From: Micrasema longulum | Taxonomy: Eukaryota; Arthropoda; Insecta; Trichoptera; Brachycentridae | Length of the DNA stretch: 64,000 nucleotides | Reading direction: 5' to 3' | Assembly: GCA_022494885.1 (NCBI GenBank) | Contig: JAGVSM010001409.1 | Location: forward strand, 1-64,000 | Shown: positions 28,879-41,600 of the stretch, piece by piece | How the letters are laid out: the number at the start of each line of letters is the position of its first letter | How positions within the stretch are numbered: the first letter of the stretch is position 1 | The notes under the pieces: model-generated | What the model was told of the DNA's origin: nothing | Seen by the model: the letters and a program-made list of their open reading frames with translations, nothing else | Databases searched by the model: none | Program-made: the position numbers and the translations under genes

Positions 28879-31800
28879 TATATAATATTTTATTACTTTG
28901 ATAATTTAATCCCAATTAAGCATGATATTTTGTTTTCAAATCATATGACACAAGTAAGCATTATATTCTCTGGGCTAATATTCCGAACCCGATTATAGCA
29001 TGGTATAGCGCGTTTTTACGTACTAAATACACGTTATAGCGCGCTGTAAACCCGCTCAGGATACCAGCCCTGGTGTTATATTACTTGTATATTTATATAT
29101 GTGCATAACACGGAAAATGAGATTTTTGTTCTCTGGTTTTAGTGTCATGCTTTTTATTCTATCACAGAATATGTGTATGCATGTTTTAATTAATCCACTA
29201 TGTGTATTCATTCTGTAAACTAATTTTTTCTGTTTTTGTTTTACTATTAAATATTTTATCATGTCTAAACTTAGAACTGAAATGTAAAATCTACTTTACA
29301 AATATAAAATAATTATATGTATTACATCAATCCTATTTACGGTACAAAAAGTATGTATCACTTAGGAACTGAATAATTTATGGATACGTATGTAGTGTTT
29401 TCAAGGTTTATATGATAATAAGAATTATTTTGTACAATGATTTTCCTGAATCAATAAACAACTATAAATGTATGTTATTCTTCTACTAATTTTTATACCT
29501 TCATAATCGACAAAAGCATTCAATGATTTGTGATGATCTGTGCCTATTAAGAAATTTTTATACTGTAAATTATGTAATAATAATATATCTACTAAACACC
29601 GCGGGTAAAAAATCTAATCCAGAAAATGGACTATAGATTTCAAAAAAGATTGAAAAAGTAATGGTCAATTTCTTTGTCTTTTGTAAATAGAGTTAGAGCA
29701 CTATTAGTAACAGCAAAAAATTAATTATGTATTTTTTTGTGAAATTAATATGACCCGAAAATGAGTGAAAATAAATTGGCTTTATAGTGTACATATATTA
29801 TTGACATATTAATACATAAACATGCCCTATAGAGTAAAATATTTTTTTAAGTAGCGACACGAAAACAAACACATAGTTATTAAGTTTGTTTATTTATACC
29901 AGGGATGTATTTAACGATCGTGCATATTCTACCGAAAATTGGAGGATTCTCATTTTTGGTACAAAGAAATGTTTGTTTTTTAATGTTAACAATTAACATT
30001 AGTTTTTGGTGGATCCCAATCATCCAATTCTTCCCTTAAATTCCTAATAATTTCGACCCATTTATTTCTTTACACTGGATTTTGGGGAATGCAAAAATAA
30101 TATTAACTCACTTTTGTTATATTTTAAAAACGTATTTCTATCAGTGCAGCCCTGTAAGTAAGAAGAGCTTCGCAATTGCGCCGCTAGGCGTAGTTTGACG
30201 TTAACAAGAAATAATATTTATGTTTTAATATTTTTTTTTTTTTAGAAAACAGAAATACTTGAGTTCTTATTATTTACTCAAATATTTAAAGTTTTTGGAC
30301 CATTTCCTAAAAGTCTTAAATAACTTGTGCTGGAAAAATGGAAATCGTGTTGTGGTAGAGTGGGATTTGAACCTCGGCCCCTTGGCCCGTGAGTCCACAA
30401 TACTACCACGGGACCGAAACCCGGTTCATGTTTTATTAATTGTTTTAAACTCATGAATAAATATTTACCAATAAAAAGTTACACAATCCTTTTTACAATG
30501 TTTACCCAAAAGCTTTTTACACGCTTTTATGACACAAGCAGGCATGTCAGTTTAGATTCTAAACGTCACGCCTGGCTGAAGGTTGAAGAAAGATTACTGT
30601 GCATGTGGGCATGAGTTAAGTGTCATCATTTTTTAGGGTTCAGGGCATGTCTATGTGTATTAATATGTCGATGACATGCATATTATATAGTATGTGAAAT
30701 TAAAAATTGTATGAAACTTACATTTGTAAAATGTGCAAACCATCTATGATGGCTAAATGACATCTGAACGAAACTTAAAATTTTAATTCAAGGATAGATC
30801 TACCCGTGTCTTCCCTATCCTTAGGATTTAATGGTGCACTGCAGGAGTAGTTGCATTGTCATAATTGTTGATTGCATGTAGCTGAAGTTGATAATCTTGT
30901 CTCCATAATATTTATATTTAGGTCGGGGCTCTTGCATACATGATTATCGGCAGATCTAAATCTTATTATTCTAATCTCAACTTATTATTTTCCTAGCAGA
31001 AAATGCCTACCTAGGTTTTCTTGTAAATAAAGTAACTTGTAAATTATGTGGTAAAATATTTAACATTTGTTTTTAAAAAATAGAGTTCATTGTATGCATA
31101 CTGTGCAATATTATACTAAATTACCAAAGTAAAAATGTCTCACCTACCCATACCGTTCCCAAATTATTTTTTAAAAAAACAACTTTGCAGTAATAATTAC
31201 GTATTTGATGTCATCTCAATTATGTAAAATACATACCTATATTCAACAGTTTTTACTGTTATATAAGTTTTCAGAAAAAAATATCCTCAAATAATATACT
31301 ATAACGTCGCAAGAATCACTTGCTAGAATATTTGTAAAAGCTCTGGAGCATCCATTTATGAAATAAATAATTTAGCCTAAATTGTATAAACTGTTGCATA
31401 AAATATATAAAACCTTTGTGAAGCACCCTTGAGGTATTGTATAATAATATTGTTTCTATTTTGACTCAGTCATACCATATAATTTTTTACTAGAAAAATT
31501 TCACTTATCGATTTTGAATCCATATGTCTGGTTATATATTTGTGAAATTAGTTTGTTTAGAATAAAATTCTACATTAATATGTCTGTAGGCCTTTGCAAT
31601 GATAAATAATTTGTAATCTGTAAATCTATCAACGAACTTCATTTTCATCAATTAATTTATCTTTAAGCCCCATGCAATAATTGAACGTAGTTATGCAGAA
31701 AGCAGCCAGCTATAGAAAAGTGAAACTGTGATAATAGCACCTTTGTGAAATACTGAATAATCAAATTTACACCACAGTTGGAATGTTTTTGACTTTAACA

Positions 31801-33229
31801 AATGATAAACAAAAAATACATTAGTTTTGTTTTATATTACAAACAAGAATCCGTAATGTAATTTGACCAGTTTTCATGATTTTTAAAGTACCGTAAGATT
31901 TTTCTAGTGCTGTGGGGTTTTCTGCAAATTGAGAAATGCCGTTTTGGTAATCGACACCATTTTCAGAGGTGATTAATACAGTTTTTTGTATGAAAGCGGT
32001 CTGGCTGTTTTGAGAACATAGAATTGACCTTACTGCACCTGATAAGATCAATATCTAATATTTCTCAAATTGTAGACTGGCTGCTTTCTGCATAACTGCG
32101 TTCAATTGTGGATAATTTTACGGTGAAAATTTATGAACACGCTTATTTTAAGCAAATTATCATTTATCAATATTAACTTTTTTTTTAAATTCTCTTTTTT
32201 GCAGATTTGCAACTTTGTTGTGTTATTTTTGAGGGCTAACACTTAAAAAAATCGTTTCGTGGTCTTTAGACTGAGCAGTTAGTCTATGTAAGATTAACTT
32301 AATCTAATTAAGTGTGTCTAGCAGTATGTTTAAATTGTTTGAATAAATGCTATTAATTCATCTTCATGGATAGTAAATACCTATTGGCTGTGACATGATT
32401 GTCTATACTGGAAGAATAATCTCACCTTTGATTTCCAAAATTATAGAATTTTTGTGTGTCAAAAATCAAGTCATATATTTATTATATACTTTTCCCTTGA
32501 TAAGTATTAAGGTAGTTTTAAGACTTTGTACGTAAAATAATTAAAATTCTAATGAATATGATTTTTTCTAATTTATATCCCACCCAAAATTTATTCTTAT
32601 GCACCGCGATGGACTTACTACAAGAATTTTGTAGTTATTATCTTTTGCTCAAGGGAGCTCAGGTATAGATTTTACTTCTATAAAATTTGAAAGGCCACGT
32701 TTAACCGCTTTGAAATAATAAAAAAATATGCTTGGATTCAATCCACTTAAGCTATATGGTTAAGCGGTGCTATTATCTAGCAGCATGTCTGTGATGTGGT
32801 GGGCGTAAGAAGACAGCCGCTTAACGGAGACCAGATATGTCAACTTAAAGCCGTTATCTAGTGGCCATGGTCACATAATTTTAACTGATCAACTAATTTC
32901 ATTACCTTATTCTTATTAAACTGAGATGTACTGTCAGTCATCAGAAGCCCAAAACTAAAGTTCGGAAGAGAGTGAGATATTAAAAAATCATACTATATAG
33001 TGTGTATTTTGAGGTTTAGTACAAATTTTAAATGTTTTTTTACAAAATAAATCAAAATTTCGTTCTTTTTGATGGTTTAAATCACGTTTGCACTCATTTT
33101 CAGACAAAAATGTTCATCACTGCATGAGAAAAAATGTTTCCAAACTGTTTGTACCGCTATGACAGCCGTCCTGCAACAATAATAATAATATTCTTATTCT
33201 TAAGAGGTCAGGGTCAGTGTCTATGCTTT
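28879..33229. other. Intergenic, no host gene
   Basis: AT-rich DNA between the LysM gene and the hnRNP K gene. A repeat at about 28985-29072 ends 'ataccagccctgg' and recurs at about 62340-62428. A tRNA-like inverted SINE piece lies near 30340-30430, and an inverted-repeat element at 31679-32107. Nothing else is recognised. Confidence 0.65.
31679..32107. mobile_element. MITE with roughly 32-bp inverted repeats
   Basis: The left end 'aattgaacgtagttatgcag' then 'aaagcagccag', and the right end reverse complemented 'aattgaacgcagttatgcag' then 'aaagcagccag', differ at one base. The interior holds a 76-codon minus-strand frame (31821-32051) with no family match that I recognise. Confidence 0.8.
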
Positions 33230-33585
33230 AAGCTCCTGACGTCACTGCGACCTGTGAAGATCTATTATTGTGACGGGTCCCCGTGAATAGTTCTCGCCCT
33301 CCAAGCCCAGGTCTATAAAGAGCCTGGTTACTGCATAGAAGGCGAGAGTTCTCATTTGGCTAAATCTCCCCCTCCTTACCCAGATCCGTAAAGTATCGGG
33401 CTATTAGGTAGGGGGCAAGCTCTTTAACATCTTCGGGTTTAACCAGTGGTCCCCTGAGGAAGAGGCTCCTTTTATGATGAAAAGCATCACATAGAATGTG
33501 TATAGGTGTTTTCTCATCTGCACTGCAGAACCTACATCTAGAAGTTTCGGAAAGGTTCATTCCTAGCAAGGTGTTTGTTCAATCT
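33230..33585 (-). mobile_element. R1-like retrotransposon C-terminal zinc-finger fragment
   Basis: The minus strand encodes LSETSRCRFCSADEKTPIHI then LCDAFHH, a C..C....H...C knuckle of the kind found at the end of R1/LOA-type polyproteins. Just upstream the text ALTGHCRLNKHLA is in a different frame, so there is a frameshift. A copy of the 'agctcctgacgtcactg' flank also occurs near 7035. Confidence 0.65.
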
Positions 33586-33929
33586 GCAGTGCCCTGTAAG
33601 GGCTCATGGTACTCGGGCATTTACCCACTTAATAATAATAACTCTTTTCCTCAGCTGCAGTATGAATTTTTCTTAATAAGTTACTGTATAAGTACAGTAC
33701 GTGAAAGTTTATTCATGTTGTGAAATATTTTAATTTCACACTTCAGTTAATAAGCATTTTCTACTTTCTAACTCCCATACTTACCTTTTTCTCCTCTGTT
33801 TTATCATCTAGTATTTTTTTAAACTGGATTTTATAGTAAAAATAAAATTCACTGTTTTTAAAATTTTAAGTCTCTGTGTTATTGCAGTCAATGAAATGAA
33901 CTATTTTTATTTATTTTTTTCTTTGTCTG

Positions 33930-34160
33930 TGGTCAAATGGCAAGCGTGTTTATCTACCATGCAAGAGTTCTTAGGTTCAATTCCTGACATGGTTGACATG
34001 CAATATTTATTTTAAAAGGTGTTTTTACACTTAAGTATTTCATAATCCCAGAACTGGGGCCTGAAGCATAAGACTGATCATCTTACCTTAAAAGTAATCA
34101 AGATACACCCGCAGTTGGTGTACTGATGCAGTGCCCTTTGCACCATTAGACGTGGGAAGG
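33930..34160 (+). repeat. tRNA-derived SINE, family B
   Basis: B-box-like 'aggttcaattcctgacatgg', then 'ggggcctgaagcataagact' and the end 'cagtgccctttgcaccatta'. The 3' end matches 61075-61135 and, inverted, 60595-60640. Confidence 0.75.
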
Positions 34161-34306
34161 TAATAATTATTTATTTTATTAGTGAATTTAAAACTGCAAT
34201 TAATAAAAATGTGTTATGTGTAGATCTCTCAATAGACGAGTGCAGAAATCAATTCCTGAAAAATATAAGGTAGGTAATAAATAATGTATTTGTATATTTT
34301 TAACCC

Positions 34307-34312
34307 TTTATT
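34307..34312 (-). terminator. Candidate poly(A) signal for hnRNP K gene
   Basis: TTTATT on the plus strand is AATAAA on the minus strand, about 1.35 kb past the hnRNP K stop. Nearer TTTATT motifs (for example near 35172) are equally possible. Confidence 0.3.
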
Positions 34313-35655
34313 CAATAAGATGAAATTTACATTAATCTTATATCTTTAATTAATATACAAACCTGGTAAGATACAAATGGCTCAAGTCACTATGAGAACC
34401 AAATTAAATACATTTAACTTCCAAAAACGTACAGAAATTTGATTCCACTCCGGGGAGCGGTGTCTCGTGTTAGTTTTCTATTACAATTATAATTTTTGGT
34501 AAAGTAGTTTTAGTAGATAATTAATAAGTGGTTAAACTCGACTACATTTGTACTCTTCATTCATTTCCCACGCGCGGCCTAGTGTGGTCTAGCCTCAGGG
34601 TGTAGGACTTAGGCTGGTAATGAAAATTATTACATTATACATAACACCTAATATTAATGGTTACCATACAATTGAAATAAAAAATAAACAAGTTCGGCTA
34701 TGATATACGATGGCCGTAATGCCCTGTAAAGTAAGAACACGTAAAGCTAAGCACCTCTCCAGATATTCTAATGACTTCGTGAGGAATGTCGCTGAAAACT
34801 TAATGGTCATCCATCAGGGATAGCGTACATTTGAGGCGGATTAAAACAATGACGGCGATCTCCACCGTTGGTCTGAAATGAGTCAGATACGGCGATGGAT
34901 AGACAAACAAAGATACTATTGGTAAATCTTAAGGTTTCGGAGCATAAATGCCAGTATCTTATACATTTCCGACTCAATGTATTTAGTTCTGTAATAACAA
35001 CGGCAGTCTCCTTTGCATTACAGAACAAAAACTAAAACCGTCACCAATTTAAAATAAGATAATATTTTACTGATTAATCGCAATAAAATATACTGAGTAA
35101 CTTCTGGCAGCAATTATCAACTAAAATAATACACAATCTTTGCAGTCTGGGAAAAGTACTAAAAAAAAACATTTATTGCATATTACTCAAAATGAAAAAA
35201 AGCAGAGAGTGCCGTCTTTGTTTAAACACCCCTCATTTACTCCTGTAAAAATGGTTCATTTTCCGAACATATCCTATGTATAACTATTTATATGCTCAAG
35301 GTACAAAAATGGAAACTAAACAGATGCTACCCCTGTTTGCCAATATGTATTATTATAAACTTATTTACAGCTTCTTAAATACTTCGAAAATATCTAAACG
35401 AATCTATTTGTGTAAACAAAAGATTACGGTACAAATTGGTTCGTAGCTCCTAGCAAAATATATGGTATTTTTCACAACACTAAAATACTAAAGAGTATGG
35501 ATAGAATTTAAATGCATTATTATGCATTTTGATATTAAAAATTCTGAATACAGATTGCCTCTTTTGGTAAAAAAAAAAAAACATTTAAGAAGTATCATTA
35601 GGCTTCAATAACAAATAATAGTAAACTTATGAACTAATTTTCAATGGATAATGCC

Positions 35656-35692
35656 TCAGTAATCATCCCCACGACCGCTGCTTTCATGAACA
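35656..35692 (-). CDS. bl: hnRNP K last exon, 37 bp
   Basis: Entered in phase 2 it reads [12 protein letters not shown] and the stop at 35656-35658. It follows YLLQQ from KH3, parallel to the vertebrate ending LLQNSV.... The acceptor is 'cttttcag'. The 3.5-kb intron before this tiny exon is notable. Confidence 0.85.
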
Positions 35693-38600
35693 CTGAAAAG
35701 AAAAGAAAAAATTAAAAATAAATAATGATAATTTTTTATTACCAATTGTTAAACTCATACAGATAATATCTTTTTTGAATATTCAAGCTTAGCAACAAAT
35801 AAAAATGCTTATAAGGAGAACATACATTTTATGAAATATTTATGTCGCATCGGGTTAACTACACCATGATAAATTCAATTTTTATACATATTGTTAGCTG
35901 TTTTAAGAACTGATGGACATCACATTCACATAGAATATGTACATGGATTTTCTCAGAGTTAGTTTTTATAGTATTGTACATTTGTAATTCTTTCTTTCTA
36001 TGATTATTATATATTGTCACCTTAATTGACGGATATACAATACAGCGCAAGTCATTGTTTTCTGTATTTGAGATAATGATTGGATTTTTTTTACCATAAA
36101 AAATAGCATCTATCTCCGTCATTTGAAAGAAAAAATTGTTGACAGAAAAGAGATAAAACACATTTTTTTAATAACGCGTATCTCAATCGATACGTATATT
36201 CCTAGGAATACAGCGTAAGCCAAAAGGTGGTCAGAAGAACAGTATATTTAATTTTTTACGAAAATCATGTATACCTAAAAAAAAGCAAAATAAAATAAAA
36301 ATATTTGGTAAAAGGAACCACTAAAGCTTCATACAAAATTACTGATTTATAAAATTTTTATCACCTCCTGAAAAGTTATCATTTAGTGACTTACGCTCTA
36401 TTGAAATTAAGGCGACGATATTGTGATTTGACAGATATTTGAACAGAGATTAAGAAAAACAATTAGTCCATTGCAAGTTTTCCCAGGTGAATGAAGGCGG
36501 GTGAGAGGAGGCAGTTAAACCTGTTAGTTGCGAAGCATCCGTGCTGAAGGAGTTGATGAGAGAAGATGAGCCCGGCCTTTGTAGGTAGACTAATGATTCT
36601 TTGTTACAATAAAGGCAGAACAACAAAATCACTAGTCTTCCATACAACGGCGCGGGGCAGTGTTAGTCGCCGGGATCGTTCTCTGTGTTGGCAGGAAAGT
36701 GTTAATAGGGAAGCACCATTTTAACAAACAAGAGAAAGCACTTCACACATTTTTCAAAGCAAATTAAGATATGACAGTTAAAATTCAAAATTCCTGATAT
36801 GTGGTGATATTTTAGCATAACACATATCATAATTAAGTAACCCGTTGAATCCCGCAAAGTCAATCATCATAATATGCAAAAAATCTCAGTGATCATCAAC
36901 CTCAGACTTTTTATACCAGTTTTTGTGTCAAGTTGAGTTTTGACTGCCTCGTTCTAATGGACAGCGCGTATGCCTACGCATGTCTCGGGTCCCGACATGG
37001 TTTGAGATTGAATATTTCTTAAGTGTAAGACTAATCATCTTGCCTTCATGTAATTCTTTTTATCAAGATATTCTGCGGATCACCATCTGAATGTGGTGGG
37101 AATTATGATGATAATGATTTTCTGCCGAGTATTTTTGCTTTGTAACTTTGCGAATTTCAAGGTAGTGTTCGGCTACATCTTTTACTCGCTTACTTAATTG
37201 ATCCAAACCAATAGGTATTATTATTATGACTGAGATAAAAAATTAAATAAACTACTATTTTTTGAAAAGAAAATTGCTTAGAATTATTTTATATTAGGCC
37301 ATTTTGTGTTTTGACTGGGGATTAAAAGGGCTAAATAAAATTTACAAGACACAGTAAATTAAATTTTGTATCAAAACCTTTAATATATCTTTGGGTGTTA
37401 ATTTTTTTACAATTATTATAAAAAAGTGATAAATGAATTAGTTCAAATAGACTTTGTTTTGTGTCACATCAACAAAAACAAACTTTGATGAAATTCTTCT
37501 TTATAGTTTAAAAGCTAAGCGGCTGTACAAATATTTATTTTACGGTAAGATAATAAATTGCGCAGAAGTACATAATAATAATAAAGAAGACTAGATTATT
37601 TATATTTGATCTTGTTTGGCAATATTATTGTGAATTACTTCTGCACAGAAAACTAATATTGTAAAGGTATTCCATACCAGGACAGGTTGAAATTTTAGAG
37701 CCAAATCATTTTTATAATAAATTACAAAACAGTCAGTTTTGTTATAAGATAACAGCATTAAGACGGTAATGTCTACAATTTTTTTTTTTTCAAATGAACT
37801 ATTTAGTTTAACAATATTTTTTTTTTTCATGCTTTAGATTCTTTTTCCGAGTCAGACCTTTTATTTAATTTATAAAATAGTTTTTCTTTTTGAATGCATG
37901 CTCTATTGTTGATAATATTTCAAACATATTTTGTAAGGTTGTCTAAGTCTTCTGTTTAGTTTGGTCTGGTAGTTTATGGTATAATTTCAGTCTCTGGTTT
38001 ATTAGTCATGACTGTCCTTGTCTTGTTTTAGAATGTTATATGTGATATTGTTCTGATATTCTCGTACTGCGTTTGTCTGTTAATATTTTTTAAGTTGTAT
38101 TTCTTTATCTTTATCATCAGTGGCTAATTTATGGACACATTTTAAAGATTGTATTTGAAAAAGTTTGGTGAAATTTGATTGTTTATTATTTTCCAACAAA
38201 TAAATTTGTGAACATAACACGTAAAAAAGTATAAAATTTTGTTACATAGCACCATTTTTTTAAATATCACAATGATAAAATGGAAATTTACATTTTAAAC
38301 GAATTTGCAGGTAGACCACAACCTTATTCACAAGCCCCTAAAAAGATGATACAGAAACACACAATTATTTTACAAAAAACAATGAGATGGAAAGTATATA
38401 AGTTAATAATAATGGATATTAGTTAAGAGTTTAGATGATGCAGCTATTGTGAGGTTATAACAGTTAATGCATTTTAGGTACAGATATATAATATAATTAA
38501 AAAATAATACATAGACGAAAAAGAGCATCAGTTTTCTCACCACATGCAAGCAAAATTGGCAAGTTTTCATACATTTTCTTGAAAACTAAATAATGCAAGG

Positions 38601-41600
38601 CCTACAAGTTTTTTTTAGTAAATAGTATTTACATTATTTGAACTTCTATTCTACCAACACATAAAAAATGTTAAAAATGCACCTTTAAAAAAATCGATGT
38701 TTCCAGCCTAAAATTTTAAGGACTTGGGTAATAAAAGTAGGTGTATGTAGTTGGAATATTGTCCATAAAAATGATTAAATAAACATAAATATTTGGATTT
38801 TTACAATAATTTTAGTACACTTAATTTTAATTAATTTAACACTTAATTTTAATTTTAGTGCACTCCTTAATTATTTTTAAAAACTGCGTAGAAAGTCAGA
38901 ATGTGACAAATCTTGTGTTTTACAAATTTAAGTATTCGGATTATGACACATTTAGTATTTGAAAGAAAAAATCATACATTTTTGAATAATTTTAGAAATT
39001 GCGACATATAATGTCGAGTCTAGCTCGACATGGGAGTTGGTGTAAGAAAAAAGATGTTGAGTCAAGCTATGTATTAGATTTCGAAAAAATGTACATACAG
39101 GATACAGTTATGTATATATTTTTTTAAATTTTACATACATATTTATAAAATTATATTTTCTTATATGTATTGGTTCTATCTAATAACTATGAAATTCAAT
39201 AAAATATGAGCGTAGGTTAAAAGGATAATGAAATAGTGTTGTTACCTCTGTTGCAGGAGGTACTGTGCCATCTGTATCTGCTGAGGTTGTCCTATGATGG
39301 TAATGATGCGATCGTTGGCTCCCGGTAGTGGACCGTCGATGGTGATACCAGCTCCTGACTCCTGGCGGATCTTGCGGATTCGTGATCCACCTTTTCCGAT
39401 GATAGCTCCGGCTAACTAAAAACCAATGAAAATATAAACTATTTCTGCTATCTGCTCAGCAGACGACTCGCAGCTGTTCTCAATATATTATTATTCTAAA
39501 AAAACTAAAAAATTGCTAACATGAGAAAATGAAAGCCAATGTTGTGTTATCTTCATAAAATATACCAGGACTGATCTTAACTTTATTTTTTTTAAATTTT
39601 AACATTTAAATAAAATTTACACTAGATGCAATTTCTAAAACCTCAAAATATTAGGTGATGCAATTTCTATGATCACTACTGTATGTAGCTCATTCACACT
39701 CACTATTCCAAACGCAATAAATACTCAAATTTAGCCTCACAAATGGCATGTCAATATTCCTTCCTTAAAACCTATCAGTTTTAAAATAGCAAACAAGGTA
39801 AACGGCAACCCCTGTGATATAACGACTAAGACGCTTGAGAGTTCCGGGTTCGATTCCCGATTAGATCACAGATTTTTTTCAAGCCTGGGACTGGGTAATC
39901 CTGTGTGTGCGGTGTTGTAAGGAGGAAGTTCAGCAGTTTTTTTAAATTTATCAATCATCATCATCATCATTCCATGTCCGCTCCCAGTGGAAGCATATGG
40001 TGTCAACAAAAAGCCTGCGTGCATCTCTGTTGGGCGCCGGCTCCGGTGCGTCCTCACAAGTCAGGTTTGCGTCCCGTAATTCTGACATGAAGTGCCGACA
40101 AACGGTCAGCAGCGGACGCCCAGGGCGGGTGCTTATTTCCAGAATTATGACTACCATGTCATGTCAGCACTATGCCATCTCAGACCACCTTTCCCTAAGT
40201 AGATAAAAAATATTTAAGACTTACATCTTTTGGAATGGTGACTTGAGTCCTGTTGGGATTGAATTCTCCGTCATTAGCAACGTTGGTCGGGGGCACCTGC
40301 ACTCCGCCATTGTTCTGTGGCGGCGGCCCGTTGCTGTAGTTATTTCTGTTGGAGTTGAACCCGTCTCCGCGCTGCTGCCCGTAATTATCGTTCCTCGGCG
40401 TGTTGCCGTAATTCATCCCGCCGGAGAAGTTGTCTCTGGGTGGGTTGTCGTTGAAGCTGTTCCTCTGCGGGGGCGCGAAGGGACGCGCGGACGTAAAGGG
40501 GCGCGCGGGAGGGGGGCGCCGGTTGGGCCCCCCTCCGCCGCCGCCACCACCACCTCCTCCCCCGCCGCCGCCCCCTTGAATATTCTGGCCCCCGTAGCCA
40601 CCATATTCCTCGGCGTAAAAGTCATCGTAGTTGTGAGGATCATAGTTGTGCTCTACGCCTTTGATTGGGGTCTGAAAATAAAGAGATAATATTTCGAGGT
40701 AAATTTTGCTCAAGTCAAAGATTTATTATGATAATCAGCGCTGGATCTAACAGGACCTATTGTCCCATCACTTGAATATTAGTTTGTATATTATTCTCCC
40801 CTCCCCTGTAAGCAAATCTCTGGTTCTCTGTGCCAACTGAACCCATGATAATTATGTATTTTCTTATGTACAGTAAAACTCCGATTTTCCGGATCAATGA
40901 GTGCCAGACATTATTCGGATATACAAACATCCAGATAATTGGATTAACCATTAAATTGAAGCAATGCTTCAAAAGAAAATGCAATATTTATTCTAATATC
41001 ACTTTTTTATTTCTTTTGAAATAATACAGCGAATTGGAATAATTTTAAAAACTTACTTGAACATGTCCAGCAACGTAAATTACTTTGACGAAGAAATTCG
41101 TATACGAGCAGCGATGTGCCGCATATTTATTTTTTTTATTTTTTATTTCCTGATAACGATCCAAATATTGGGCAATCCGGATAACTGGAGTTCCAATAAA
41201 CTGAGTTCCACGGTATTTGATTATGTATATTAATTGACTCAATCACTTGTGAAATAATATTTGAAGGCAATGTTAAATATATTCTTGAGGAGTTCAATTT
41301 ATAACATAAAAATAAATTCTCAAAACAAATAAAATATAGTTATCTTTGCAATCAAATAATATTTATGTTTTATTCTTGGGTGAACTGAGTCTTTATCAAT
41401 TGTATTTTCATTTCCATAACTAAGGTACTCTAAAAACATATATTAGACTAACTGTAAATTAATAACACGGGTTAATGAACGTAAGGTTTACTTAGTGAGG
41501 TCATGAGTAAAGACAGTATTTTTAACCTAAATAAAACACAATGATCATATAAGGCTTATCAGCTATACTACCTGCCCGTATAAATCATAATCTAAAATTT

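Larger units (their letters stand above)
39416..40224 (-). other. hnRNP K intron with SINE and retroelement scrap
   Basis: It contains a degenerate SINE family A at about 39806-39945 and an RTE-like fragment antisense to the plus strand at about 39958-40180. Confidence 0.7.

Noticed and set aside
31821..32051. A 76-codon minus-strand frame as a host gene
   Set aside because: It lies wholly inside an inverted-repeat element and shows no known domain.
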